Positions 56,828 through 64,000 of a stretch of 64,000 bases of DNA are shown here, piece by piece; within the stretch, counting starts at the first letter, position 1, and every line of letters starts with the position of its first letter. The DNA comes from Actinocorallia sp039871655 (GTDB lineage Bacteria > Actinomycetota > Actinomycetes > Streptosporangiales > Streptosporangiaceae): assembly GCF_039871655.1 (NCBI RefSeq), contig NZ_JBDPLZ010000003.1, positions 186,001 to 250,000 of the forward strand, in the 5' to 3' direction. Both the position numbers and the translations under genes were made by a program. The notes below the pieces were generated by a model. That model saw only the letters and a program-made list of their open reading frames with translations. It was not told the origin of the DNA and did not search any database.

Positions 56828-58618
56828 GTGAACGCACCTTTTGTCAGTCCGATTCAGGATCTGCTGGACGACCTGCACGCCCGCCTCATCGAACTGCGCG
56901 CCGGTGAGGTCGCCACCTACATCCCGGAACTGGGCAAAGCCGACCCCGAATGGTTCGGCCTCGCCATCGCGACCCTCGACGGCACTCTCTACGAGGCCGG
57001 GGACAGCCAAGTGCCGTTCACCATCCAGTCGGTGTCCAAGCCGTTCGTCTACGCCCTGGCCCTGCAGGACCTCGGCCTGCCCGACGTGCTCAAGCAGGTC
57101 GGCGTCGAACCCACCGGCGACGCCTTCAACGCCGTCCGGCTCGAGCCGTCCACCGGCCGCCCCTACAACCCCATGGTCAACTCCGGTGCCATCGTCACCT
57201 CCACTCTCGTCGGCGGCGACACCTTCGAGGAGCGCAGGACGCGCATCCTCTCCGGCCTGTCGGCCTTCGCCGGACGGGAACTGGCCGTCGACCGCAAGGT
57301 GATGGAATCGGAGGCCGCCACCGGCGACCGCAACCGGGCCCTGGCCTACCTCATGCACGGCGCCGGCACCCTCACGTGCGACGTCGAGGAATCCCTGGAG
57401 CTGTACTTCGAGCAGTGCGCCGCGCTGGTGACCACCCGCGACCTGGCCGTCATGACCGCGACCCTGGCCGGAGGCGGCATCAACCCGCTGACCGGCGAGA
57501 CCGTCGTGTCGGTGGAGGCCGCGGCCAAGGCGCTGACCGTCATGGCGACCTGCGGCACCTACGACTACGCGGGGGAGTGGCTGGTCCGCGCGGGGCTGCC
57601 CGCCAAGAGCGGCGTGTCCGGCGGCCTCATCGCCGCGCTGCCCTCCCAGCTCGGACTCGGCTTCTTCAGCCCGCGCCTGGACTCGCGAGGTAACAGCGTG
57701 CGCGGCGTCGCCGCCTGCGAGGAGCTGTCCGAGCGGTTCGGGCTGCACCTGATGCGCCCCGCCGAGCGCTCCGGCCCGGTCTTCCACCGCACCCTGCGCG
57801 GCGACACCGCGCACTCCTCCCGCGTGCGCGCCCACGACGAACGCACCGCCCTGACCCGCCTTGGCGGTGCCATCCGCGTCTACGTGCTCCGCGGCGACCT
57901 CGCCTTCAGCAGCGCCGAGGCGATCGTGCGCACCATCAGCGAGGACACCGACTCCGTCCGCTGGGTCGTCCTGGACCTCAAGCGCGCGGGCAGGGTCGCG
58001 TCCGTCGCCGAGGCACTGCTGGAAGGGCTGGCCGCCAAGCTGAAGGAACGCGGCATCACCACGGTCGTCGTCGACACCGAGAAGGGCGTCACCATCCCGT
58101 CGGCGGTCATCTCCGAGACCAGGGACGCCGCCCTGGAATGGTGCGAGGACGCCCTGCTGGAGTCCGCCGGCGCCTCCCGCATGACGGTGCCCCTGGCCGA
58201 ACAGGACCTGCTGCGCAGCCTCGACCCGTTCCTGGTCACCGCCCTGGAGGCCTACCTGGAGCCGCGCGAGTACGCCACCGGCGAGCGCCTCATGGAGGAC
58301 GTCGCCGCGCTGTGCTTCATCATCTCCGGCGGCCTGGCCCGCCAGATCACGATCGGAAACCCGCCGCGCCCCTTCCGGGAGACGTCCATGGGCCCCGGCA
58401 CCGCCGTGGGACGCCTCGCCCTGATCGACGACGCCGAGCACACCCACCGCATCGTCGCCGAGTGCCCCACCTCCTGCCTGGTCCTCACCACCCAGTCCCT
58501 GGCCCGCCTGGAACGCGACTCCCCCCGCCTGGCCGACTCCCTGCGCTGGTCCATCGCCAACGCCATCGCCACCCGCCTCCGCCGCACCGACGCCGAGAAC
58601 CACGCCCTCATCCACTGA
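56828..58618 (+). CDS. glsA: glutaminase-STAS-cyclic-nucleotide-binding fusion protein
   Basis: This 596-residue protein has three parts. Residues ~1-310 are a serine-type glutaminase (GlsA): SVSKPFVYAL near 67-76, PYNPMVNSGAIV near 117-128, and GKSGVSGG-type PAKSGVSGGLIAALP near 257-271. Residues ~340-440 are a STAS domain (VLRGDLAFSSAEAIVRTIS, VVVDTEKG). Residues ~455-590 are a cNMP-binding domain (YATGERLMEDVAALCFIISGGLA, GTAVGRLALIDDAEHT). Glutamine hydrolysis to glutamate is likely and is probably controlled by ligand binding to the C-terminal parts. The start is probably GTG at 56828; an earlier GTG at 56789 overlaps the kinase. Confidence 0.9.
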   Translation: MNAPFVSPIQDLLDDLHARLIELRAGEVATYIPELGKADPEWFGLAIATLDGTLYEAGDSQVPFTIQSVSKPFVYALALQDLGLPDVLKQVGVEPTGDAFNAVRLEPSTGRPYNPMVNSGAIVTSTLVGGDTFEERRTRILSGLSAFAGRELAVDRKVMESEAATGDRNRALAYLMHGAGTLTCDVEESLELYFEQCAALVTTRDLAVMTATLAGGGINPLTGETVVSVEAAAKALTVMATCGTYDYAGEWLVRAGLPAKSGVSGGLIAALPSQLGLGFFSPRLDSRGNSVRGVAACEELSERFGLHLMRPAERSGPVFHRTLRGDTAHSSRVRAHDERTALTRLGGAIRVYVLRGDLAFSSAEAIVRTISEDTDSVRWVVLDLKRAGRVASVAEALLEGLAAKLKERGITTVVVDTEKGVTIPSAVISETRDAALEWCEDALLESAGASRMTVPLAEQDLLRSLDPFLVTALEAYLEPREYATGERLMEDVAALCFIISGGLARQITIGNPPRPFRETSMGPGTAVGRLALIDDAEHTHRIVAECPTSCLVLTTQSLARLERDSPRLADSLRWSIANAIATRLRRTDAENHALIH

Positions 58619-58748
58619 CGGACGTTCGCCTGGCGGCGTACTTCCGGTGGCTGAACGCGCGCTTACGCGCGCTGAACGATCCACTGACGGACGTCCGTCT
58701 GGCGGCGTACTTCCGGTGGCTGAACGCGCGCTTACGCGCGCTGAACGA
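58611..58748. repeat. two tandem 69-bp repeats after the glutaminase stop
   Basis: Positions 58611-58679 and 58680-58748 are copies of one 69-bp unit differing at two bases. Each begins TCCACTGACGGACG, where the first copy includes the glutaminase stop codon, and each contains the hairpin GCGCGC-TTAC-GCGCGC. The unit is 23 codons long, open in the same frame after the TGA. It lies upstream of the cupin gene. Confidence 0.9.
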
Positions 58749-58780
58749 TCCACCGGCGATCTCGGTTAGTCTCGCTGGCC

Positions 58781-59161
58781 GTGACAGACGACATCTACGT
58801 GGGCAACGCCAACATCGACGCGCCCGAGGAGCGCGGCTGGCTCCTCGGGCACTTCATGCCCGAGGGCGACGCTCGGCACAGCACCGACGTGGAGATCAAG
58901 TGGGGCGTGCACCCGCCCGGCGACACGCGCGCCGCGTGGGTGCACGGCGAACACCGCACCGCCCTCCTGGTCCTGATCAGCGGCCGCTTCCGCATGGAGT
59001 TCCCCGGCCGCGACGTGGTGCTGAGCAAGCAGGGCGACTACGTCGTCTGGGGCCGGGGCGTCGACCACTCCTGGTACGCCGAGGAGGAGTCGGTCGTCCT
59101 CACCGTCCGCTGGCCGTCCATCCCCGGCTACAAGGTCGAGGCGGCCGAGACCGGGCCCTGA
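58781..59161 (+). CDS. small cupin-fold protein
   Basis: This 126-residue protein is a beta-barrel of the cupin kind: WGVHPPGDTRAAWVHGEHRTALLVLISGRFRMEF in part near 41-74, and QGDYVVWGRGVDHSWYAEEESVVLTVRW near 84-111, with histidines (H55, H57-58, H96) that could hold a metal. Proteins like this are often misannotated as signal peptidase I, but no peptidase motif or membrane segment is present. The function is unknown. The start is GTG at 58781. Confidence 0.82.
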   Translation: MTDDIYVGNANIDAPEERGWLLGHFMPEGDARHSTDVEIKWGVHPPGDTRAAWVHGEHRTALLVLISGRFRMEFPGRDVVLSKQGDYVVWGRGVDHSWYAEEESVVLTVRWPSIPGYKVEAAETGP

Positions 59162-59487
59162 CGGGAAGGGCGCAGCACGGCCACCGCCGCGAGCCCCAGC
59201 AGCGCGGCGGCGGGCACGACGATGGAGATCCGGAAGAACTCGCCCGCAGCCCCCGCGGCGGCGAAGCCCAGGCCCTGGAAGAACATCAGCCCTGTGGTCC
59301 GCAGGGCCAGGGCCCGCGAACGCAGGTGCTCGGGCGCGACCTGGAGCAGATGGCGGTCCTGGCCGAGGTGGTGGACGATGCCCGTCCCGGCCAGGAACAG
59401 CAGGAGCGCCGCAGGGGCGAAACCGGGCCGCAGCGCGTAGCCCGAGCAACGCCGGCACCGGCATGGCGACGCGCTGGTGAACGGCAC
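59128..59487 (-). pseudogene. 3' remnant of an MFS transporter
   Basis: The minus-strand frame contains about three hydrophobic helices (PAALLLFLAGTGIVHHLG, TTGLMFFQGLGFAAAGAAG, IVVPAAALLGLAAVAVLRP) with HLLQVAPEHLRSRALALRTTG between them, the pattern of the last part of an MFS permease. There is no intact N-terminal half; the sequence before about residue 30 is unlike the family. It is probably a decayed gene fragment, wedged between two unrelated plus-strand genes. Confidence 0.6.
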
Positions 59488-59512
59488 GGGGAGTAAGAGG
59501 GAGAATGAAGGA

Positions 59513-59902
59513 ATGTCTTCGAAGTGTCCGTGCGGGCTTTCCGAGCCCTACGAGCGGTGTTGCGGCCGGTTCCACAAAGGGGAGGGCTGCGCGCCCACGG
59601 CCGAGGCGCTGATGCGCTCGCGGTACAGCGCGTTCAACGTGGGCGACTCGGACTATTTGCTGCGGACGTGGCACCCCGTCACCCGGCCCGTCGACGCGGG
59701 GGCCGACCGGCGGACCAGGTGGACGGGGCTGGAGGTGCTGGAGACCGCCAAAGGCGGGCCGTTCGACACCGAGGGCACCGTCAGGTTCCGGGCCCATTAC
59801 GTCGAGCGGGGACGCAGGGGGCAACTGGAGGAGAACAGCAGGTTCGTCCGGCACGGTGGCGACTGGGTGTACGTGGGGCCGGTTCAGGCTCCGCCGAGCT
59901 GA
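59513..59902 (+). CDS. YchJ/SEC-C motif protein (UPF0225-like)
   Basis: This 129-residue protein begins with the metal-binding CPCGLSEPYERCCGRF motif (CxC...CC, residues 5-18) and then has LMRSRYSAFNVGDSDYLLRTWHP near 33-55 and VRFRAHYVERGRRGQLEENSRF near 88-109, all typical of YchJ. The cysteines probably bind zinc. The protein is widespread but uncharacterised. The ATG at 59513 follows GAAGGA. Its 3' end overlaps the convergent epimerase gene by 19 bp. Confidence 0.92.
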   Translation: MSSKCPCGLSEPYERCCGRFHKGEGCAPTAEALMRSRYSAFNVGDSDYLLRTWHPVTRPVDAGADRRTRWTGLEVLETAKGGPFDTEGTVRFRAHYVERGRRGQLEENSRFVRHGGDWVYVGPVQAPPS

Positions 59903-60870
59903 GCCAGCAGGACCTTCTCCTGGGCGGGTGCCAGCCCTACCCGACGGCCGAAGACGACGTCGGGCGCCGTCCAGCCGGACGAGTGCATCCAGGCCCAGGT
60001 GTCGGAGGCGGTCTCGGCGACGGGGCGGCAGGTCAGGCCGTGGGCCAGCGCCTTGGCGGGGTTCCCCTGGTGCATGGTGTCGTGGAGTTCGCCCGGCGGG
60101 AGCCAGATCGGAAGGTCCGACCACGGCTCCACGCCCGCGGCCTCGACCTGCTCGGGGGAGAGCCAGCGGAGGTCCGGTGAGGAGCCGGTGGCCTTGGCGC
60201 AGGCCTCCAGCAGTTCCCGCGTCGTGGTGTGGCCGGGCGGGCTGATCAGGTCGAAGGCGCCGCCGGTGGCGGGGTTGTCCAGCAGGAAGCGGGCCAGGTC
60301 CCGGCAGTCCAGGTACTGCAGGGGCAGGTCGGCGGGCCCCGGCGCGGGGACGGCGCCGCCCCGGGAGATCCGGTCGAGCCACCAGGGGAGCCGACCGACG
60401 TTCTCGTACGGGCCGAGGATGAGCCCGGCGCGGGCGAACAGGGCACGATCTCCGAAGGATTCGGCCACGGCCAGTTCTCCGCCGAGTTTGGCTTGCGGGT
60501 AGGGGACGTCGCCGGCGTCGGGTGAGGCGCCCTCGACGAGGGGCCCGCTCTCGTCGCCTCCAGAGGGCGCGGGCTGGGCGTAAACGGATCTGGACGAGAC
60601 GTATGTGTAGTGGCCGGCCCGGCCGGCCAGCAGCCGTGCGCTCTCCCGGACGGCGCGGGGCGCGCCCTTCCAGGTGTCGACGACCAGGTCCCAGGTGCCG
60701 GTGGTGAGCGCGCTCAGATCGCCGAGCCGGTCGCCTGCCAGCGCGGTGGCTCCGGCGGGGGCGGGCCGGGTGCCCCGGTTGAACACGGTGACCTGCCACC
60801 CCCGGGCGAGCGCCTCTTGCGTCGTTGCCGCCCCGACGAACTGGGTGCCTCCCAGAATTAGAACTTTCAT
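59884..60870 (-). CDS. NAD-dependent epimerase/dehydratase family protein
   Basis: This 328-residue extended-SDR protein begins MKVLILGGTQFVGAATTQEAL, with the Rossmann GGTQFVG motif and VTVFNRGTRPA; YVSSRSVYA near 88-96 and PYPQAKLGGE near 121-130 replace the usual YxxxK region. No catalytic YxxxK is obvious, and the C-terminal domain resembles proteins acting on mRNA or sugar nucleotides (CSP41/epimerase-like). The ATG at 60870 starts the Rossmann strand directly; an earlier start at 60894 adds eight residues. Confidence 0.87.
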   Translation of the reverse strand: MKVLILGGTQFVGAATTQEALARGWQVTVFNRGTRPAPAGATALAGDRLGDLSALTTGTWDLVVDTWKGAPRAVRESARLLAGRAGHYTYVSSRSVYAQPAPSGGDESGPLVEGASPDAGDVPYPQAKLGGELAVAESFGDRALFARAGLILGPYENVGRLPWWLDRISRGGAVPAPGPADLPLQYLDCRDLARFLLDNPATGGAFDLISPPGHTTTRELLEACAKATGSSPDLRWLSPEQVEAAGVEPWSDLPIWLPPGELHDTMHQGNPAKALAHGLTCRPVAETASDTWAWMHSSGWTAPDVVFGRRVGLAPAQEKVLLAQLGGA

Positions 60871-60894
60871 GACATATATCCTTATACTGGACAA

Positions 60895-60975
60895 ATGGTC
60901 GTTTCAATGGAGATCGCGATGGGCGAACAGCAGTATCGGCGGTCGGGGTCAAGTGTCATTTGTCTCACCTTTTGA
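60895..60975 (+). CDS. possible 26-residue peptide
   Basis: The intergenic stretch 60871-61226 (356 bp) is less GC-rich than its surroundings at its left end and contains this short frame (beginning MVVSMEIAMG). An internal ATG at 60919 has GGAGATCGCG before it and would give an 18-residue peptide ending VICLTF. I do not recognise the product; evidence is weak. Confidence 0.2.
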   Translation: MVVSMEIAMGEQQYRRSGSSVICLTF

Positions 60976-61053
60976 AACAGAAGTCGCACTTCGGGTGTAA
61001 AGCATGGAATTGTTAGCTCCCGTCCGGGTTGTCATTCTCCAGGAGGGACCCCC

Positions 61054-61128
61054 ATGAAGAAGATCCTGATCCACCGGCCGGGAACTGTGAGCCTGCGCGG
61101 AGCCGCCAGCGCCAAGCATTCCGGCTGA
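61054..61128 (+). CDS. possible 24-residue peptide with canonical ribosome-binding site
   Basis: AGGAGG lies exactly seven bases before an ATG opening a 24-codon frame that begins MKKILIHRPG and ends AKHSG. The ribosome-binding site is as good as any in the window, which is why I list it. A short, basic peptide with one His near each end could be a signalling peptide or a precursor; there are no cysteines. The rest of the intergenic region (60976-61053 and 61129-61226) shows no further gene. Confidence 0.4.
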   Translation: MKKILIHRPGTVSLRGAASAKHSG

Positions 61129-61137
61129 TTTTCCCCG

Positions 61138-61221
61138 CGGCGCGGACGGACCGGTCGTGGACCGCTCCAGTCGGAGGAGTGGAGGCCTGCGCCGGGGCCG
61201 TTCCCCGGCCCGTCCGCGCCG
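61138..61221 (-). terminator. long-loop hairpin beyond the TetR gene
   Basis: CGGCGCGGACGG (61138-61149) pairs with CCGTCCGCGCCG (61210-61221), 12 bp with a loop of 60 nt that holds a second hairpin (CCGGGGC-type). It lies just beyond the minus-strand TetR stop at 61227. The loop is large, so termination is only likely. Confidence 0.4.
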
Positions 61222-61226
61222 GACGT

Positions 61227-61847
61227 TCAGCGGGGCAGCGCGTCGATCGCGCTGATGAACAGCTCGAGCCCGAACTCGAAGTCCGACTCCGGGTCGTGCG
61301 CGGTGAGCTCCTTGGCCAGCGCCGTCACATGGGGGAACTTCACCGGGTCGAGTTCGGCGAACGCCGCCGCGGGGTCCGGCGGCAGGTAGTCCAGCATCTT
61401 CACCATGTCGGTCTCGCGCAGCTGGGCGCCCAGCGCGTAGGCGATGATCGCGCGCATGACCTTGACCGAGGTGGGCCCGTCGAAGCCGGCGGTGTCCGTG
61501 ATGGCCAGGGCCCGCTCGACCGGCTTGATGCCGAACGGCAGTTCCACGCTGTGGGTGACGATGAGGTTCATGCAGGCCGGATACTCGCGCGCCACCCGGC
61601 GGAAGGCCCGGATGAGGGTGCGCGCCTGGGTCTTCCAGTCGACACCGGGGTCGTCGTCCAGCTCCAGCCCTGACATCACCCGGTAGGCGATGCCGTCCAG
61701 CAGGGCCGCCTTGTTGGGGACGTGGTTGTAGAGCGACATGACGGCGACGTCGAGCTCCGCGGCGACCGCCCGCATGGACAGCGCGGCTTCACCATGCCGT
61801 TCGACCAGTGCGATGGCGGCGTCGACGATCCGCTTCCTGGTGAGCAA
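61227..61847 (-). CDS. TetR family regulator
   Basis: This 206-residue TetR regulator begins LTRKRIVDAAIALVERHGEAALSMRAVAAELDVAVMSLYNHVPNKAALLDGI (residues 2-53 in part), with HTH helices clearly visible, and a TetR_C-like ligand domain (THSVELPFGIKPVERALAI). It starts at TTG after AAAGGTG. It is divergent from the diiron protein gene, with two ACGTAC-n3-GTACGT operators between, so it probably represses that gene and itself. Confidence 0.9.
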   Translation of the reverse strand: MLTRKRIVDAAIALVERHGEAALSMRAVAAELDVAVMSLYNHVPNKAALLDGIAYRVMSGLELDDDPGVDWKTQARTLIRAFRRVAREYPACMNLIVTHSVELPFGIKPVERALAITDTAGFDGPTSVKVMRAIIAYALGAQLRETDMVKMLDYLPPDPAAAFAELDPVKFPHVTALAKELTAHDPESDFEFGLELFISAIDALPR

Positions 61848-61879
61848 CCGTTGACACCTTTCAAACCCTGTGCGACTTT

Positions 61880-61912
61880 ACGTACATCGTACGTTCTACG
61901 TACGTTGTACGT
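61880..61912. promoter_or_regulatory. tandem ACGTAC-n3-GTACGT operators
   Basis: ACGTACATCGTACGT (61880-61894) and ACGTACGTTGTACGT (61898-61912) are exact 6-bp inverted repeats with 3-bp centres, 18 bp apart. They fill the promoter between the divergent TetR and diiron protein genes. Confidence 0.85.
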
Positions 61913-61930
61913 CACAGACGGGAGTACAGC

Positions 61931-63040
61931 GTGTCGACCCACGAGCTTTACACCACCCCTGTTTCCCGGGAGAACTGGAATGTGCCGCTGGCCGGCGACA
62001 CCAGGTTCACCTGGGAATACGACGAAGGTCGCGACAAGCTCCTCAACCTGTACCAGAAGGGCAAGGACAAGCAGTGGGACGCCGTCAAGCGCATCGACTG
62101 GAGCCTTGACGTCGACCGGGACAACCCCCTCGGCCTTCCCGACCAGGCCAATGCCATCTACGGCACGCCTTATTGGGAGAAGATGAACGAGAAGGAGAGG
62201 GGACAGCTGCGCCTGCACCTCACCTCCTGGCAATTCTCCCAGTTCCTGCACGGCGAGCAGGGCGCGATGATCACCGGTGCGCGGATCGTGGAGACCGTCC
62301 CCGACCTCGACTCCAAGTTCTACTCCGCCACCCAGACCATGGACGAGGCCCGCCACGTCGAGCTGTTCGGCAAGTTCCTCCACGAGAAGCTCGAACTGGT
62401 CTACCCGATCAACGACCACCTCCAGACGCTGCTCAACGACACCCTCACCGACAGCCGCTGGGACATGCCCTACCTGGGCATGCAGGTGCTCATCGAGGGC
62501 CTGGCACTGGCGGCGTTCGGCCTGGTGCGGGACATGACCACGGTCGAGCTGCCCAAGCAGATGCTCACCTACGTCATGCAGGACGAGGCCCGCCACGTGG
62601 CCTTCGGACGGCTCGCGCTGCGCGACTACTACCGCCAGCTCACCGACGCCGAGCGCCGGGAACGGGAGGAGTTCGTCATCGAGGGCTGCTACCTCATGCG
62701 CGACCGCTTCCAGGCACTGGAGGTCTGGGAGAACTTCGGCATCCCCAAGGCCGAGGCAGGCCGCCTGGCGACGGAGTCGGAGTACATGAAGATCTTCCAG
62801 AGCCTCCTGTTCAGCCGGATCGTCCCGTGCGTGAAGGACATCGGGCTGTGGGGCGAACGCGTCCAGAAGGCCTATGCCGACATGGGCGTCCTGGACATGT
62901 CCAAGGCCGACCTGGAGGCGCTCATGGCCCAGGACGAGGAGCTCGCCGACAAGCTCGACGCCGAGCGGTTCGCGGCCGAGGAGACCGCGCGCCGCGAGGA
63001 GGTCGACGCGGTCATCGCCGAGGCGGCCGCCTCCTCCTGA
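61931..63040 (+). CDS. ferritin-like diiron protein (R2/AurF-like)
   Basis: This 369-residue helical protein has a diiron site pattern: Glu in FLHGEQGAMITG near residue 106, ExxH in DEARHVELF near 139-142, Glu in IEGLALAAF near 188 and a second ExxH in DEARHVAFG near 219-222. This is the R2-like/ferritin-like diiron oxygenase arrangement; N-oxygenases such as AurF and hydrocarbon or fatty acid oxidases share it. The substrate is unknown. The start is GTG at 61931. TetR operators lie immediately upstream, so it is probably induced by a small molecule. Confidence 0.87.
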   Translation: MSTHELYTTPVSRENWNVPLAGDTRFTWEYDEGRDKLLNLYQKGKDKQWDAVKRIDWSLDVDRDNPLGLPDQANAIYGTPYWEKMNEKERGQLRLHLTSWQFSQFLHGEQGAMITGARIVETVPDLDSKFYSATQTMDEARHVELFGKFLHEKLELVYPINDHLQTLLNDTLTDSRWDMPYLGMQVLIEGLALAAFGLVRDMTTVELPKQMLTYVMQDEARHVAFGRLALRDYYRQLTDAERREREEFVIEGCYLMRDRFQALEVWENFGIPKAEAGRLATESEYMKIFQSLLFSRIVPCVKDIGLWGERVQKAYADMGVLDMSKADLEALMAQDEELADKLDAERFAAEETARREEVDAVIAEAAASS

Positions 63041-63108
63041 ACCGGCGGCCCGCCCCGATCGTCGTCGGTCTCCCCGCTGGGTAGGAGAGCGGGGAGACGG
63101 AGGCGCTG

Positions 63109-63921
63109 ATGGAGGAGATCCTGGTCGGCGTGGACGGGTCGGAACCCGGAAACGCCGCGCTGGAATGGGCGGCGGTGCAGGCCGGACGGCGCGCGGCACG
63201 GCTGAGGCTGCTGCACGCGGCCGGCCCGGCCGACGGGTACGAGCTGATGGAGGACGCCGCCGCGCTGGCCCGCAGAGCCGCGGAACCGGCCGATCTCGTC
63301 ACCGAGGTCCTCCCGGGACATCCGGGCCGGGTGCTGCTGGAGCGGGCCGCAGGAGCGGATCTGGTGGTGCTGGGCACGCACGGGCACGGTTCGGTGGCCA
63401 GCCTGATGGCCGGTTCCGTCGCGCTGGCAGTGGCGGGCTGCTGCCCCGTCCCGGCGGTGCTGGTCAAGACGGACGCCTCCGCGCTGCACGACGCGCCGGT
63501 CGTGGTGGGGGTGAGCGCCGAGCCGTCCGCCGCGGTGCTGGGGGCCGGCTGCCGGGAGGCCCGGCTGCGCGGCCTGGCCCCCCGTCTCGTCCACGCCTGG
63601 TTCCAGCCTCCGGTGGAGGGCTTCGGCGCCCCCGCCTGGGTCCCGCCTCTGGACACCGCTCCGCTCCTGGAGGGGGTGCGCGAGCACCTGTCCCGCGAGC
63701 TGGAGCCCTGGCTGTCCGGCCGGCCGGACGCGGCGCTGGTCGTCGCGCAGGGGTTCGCCCACGACGTGCTGCTGGAGGCGTCGGCAGAGGCCGGGCTGCT
63801 GGTGCTGGGACGGCACGAGCGGCCCGGCTGGCGACTGCGCGCGCTGGGCGCGACCACCCGGGACCTGATCAGGGACGCCCCCTGCCCGGTCATGGTGGTC
63901 GGGGAGCCGTCTCCCGCCTGA
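63109..63921 (+). CDS. tandem-domain universal stress protein
   Basis: This 270-residue protein is made of two UspA domains. Domain 1 (about 1-125) begins ILVGVDGSEPGNAALEWA and ends with the ATP-binding motif GTHGHGSVASLMAGSVA near 85-101. Domain 2 (about 130-265) has VVVGVSAEPSAAVLG and a C-terminal GRHERPGWRLRALGAT segment in place of a good G-x2-G-x9-GS motif. Only the first domain therefore looks able to bind ATP. It may act in hypoxia or dormancy response, as in other actinobacteria. Confidence 0.93.
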   Translation: MEEILVGVDGSEPGNAALEWAAVQAGRRAARLRLLHAAGPADGYELMEDAAALARRAAEPADLVTEVLPGHPGRVLLERAAGADLVVLGTHGHGSVASLMAGSVALAVAGCCPVPAVLVKTDASALHDAPVVVGVSAEPSAAVLGAGCREARLRGLAPRLVHAWFQPPVEGFGAPAWVPPLDTAPLLEGVREHLSRELEPWLSGRPDAALVVAQGFAHDVLLEASAEAGLLVLGRHERPGWRLRALGATTRDLIRDAPCPVMVVGEPSPA

Positions 63922-63929
63922 GGGGAGGC

Positions 63930-64000
63930 TCAGCCGGAGCGGCCCAGCACCCGGGAGAGCATCTCGCGGGAGTCGCCCGGCTGGGCGGCCTCCAGGGCGA
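63930..64000 (-). CDS. C-terminal end of a gene cut by the right edge
   Basis: A minus-strand frame enters from the right edge and ends at a TGA at 63932-63930, with about 23 codons visible (ending LSRVLGRSG). Codon bias is that of the neighbouring genes. The visible part is too short to name. It would be convergent with the stress-protein gene, with an 8-bp gap. Confidence 0.4.
   Translation of the reverse strand, partial: ALEAAQPGDSREMLSRVLGRSG

Noticed and set aside
58611..58748. CRISPR array.
   Set aside because: There are only two directly adjoining 69-bp copies and no spacers or cas genes.
58781..59161. Signal peptidase I, as similar proteins are often called.
   Set aside because: There is no Ser-Lys dyad or membrane anchor; the sequence is a cupin barrel.

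Overview
The window is about 70% GC, with GTG and TTG starts, ATGA/GTGA start-stop overlaps inside operons and a very high density of TetR-type regulators. S-(hydroxymethyl)mycothiol dehydrogenase, F420-type oxidoreductases (LLM and DDN-like), an ECF42/DGPF pair, a membrane Ser/Thr kinase and DUF2236 proteins all point to a mycothiol-producing filamentous actinomycete. Streptosporangiales (Thermomonosporaceae-like) is my best guess; the genus cannot be fixed from the sequence alone. No rRNA, tRNA, CRISPR array or complete mobile element was seen. The window is chromosomal catabolic and regulatory DNA.

Layout. 1-8 kb: the N-terminal part of a TPR/CHAT protein running off the left edge, a Nudix hydrolase, a SIRT4-like sirtuin, a thiolase, a VOC protein, a kinase-like protein with a ruined P-loop, and an ABC-F ATPase. 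8-14.4 kb: a DUF998 membrane protein diverging from a DGPF/YCII gene across a perfect 32-bp palindrome, then an ECF42-type sigma factor fused in frame to a decayed tyrosine recombinase, a P-loop kinase, an AlbA_2/Schlafen-type protein, an HTH protein and an F420-dependent reductase. 14.4-17 kb: TetR plus two tandem DUF2236 oxygenase-like genes. 17-27 kb: a tightly overlapped nine-gene operon (MaoC, LLM, CoA-transferase, MmgE/PrpD, double RidA, thiolase-like, DUF35, acyl-CoA dehydrogenase, CitE-like lyase), followed upstream by a HadAB-like dehydratase pair and a GntR/FCD regulator. A shared GTC(T/A)GAC motif in three promoters ties these together.

28-35.8 kb: two SDR genes, three TetR/ADH/thioesterase/nitroreductase genes, a lipoprotein, MscR with an MBL-fold hydrolase, and a TetR gene with tandem 17-bp operators. 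35.8-43.2 kb: an XRE-cupin regulator, a DadA-like FAD oxidoreductase, the three N-methylglutamate-synthase-type subunits, a GlnT-type glutamine-synthetase-like ligase and an Amt transporter. This reads as an amine/N-methylglutamate module that would feed formaldehyde to the nearby MscR. 43.3-55.5 kb: a leucine/isovalerate (liu-type) operon (two carboxylase subunits, HMG-CoA lyase, acyl-CoA dehydrogenase, enoyl-CoA hydratase) with its TetR regulator, continued by acetoacetyl-CoA synthetase, a double-domain acyl-CoA dehydrogenase and a second hydratase. 55.5-64 kb: a membrane Ser/Thr kinase, a glutaminase-STAS-cNMP-binding fusion followed by a 69-bp tandem duplication, a cupin, an MFS remnant, a YchJ/SEC-C protein, an epimerase, possible short peptides, a TetR/diiron protein pair and a tandem universal stress protein.

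The most unusual things are the sigma factor-recombinase fusion, an ~64-bp repeat sitting in frame inside two unrelated enzymes, the uncharacterised nine-gene CoA operon with its inferred operator set, the amine-to-formaldehyde module, and the glutaminase-STAS-cNMP fusion with the duplicated unit at its stop codon.
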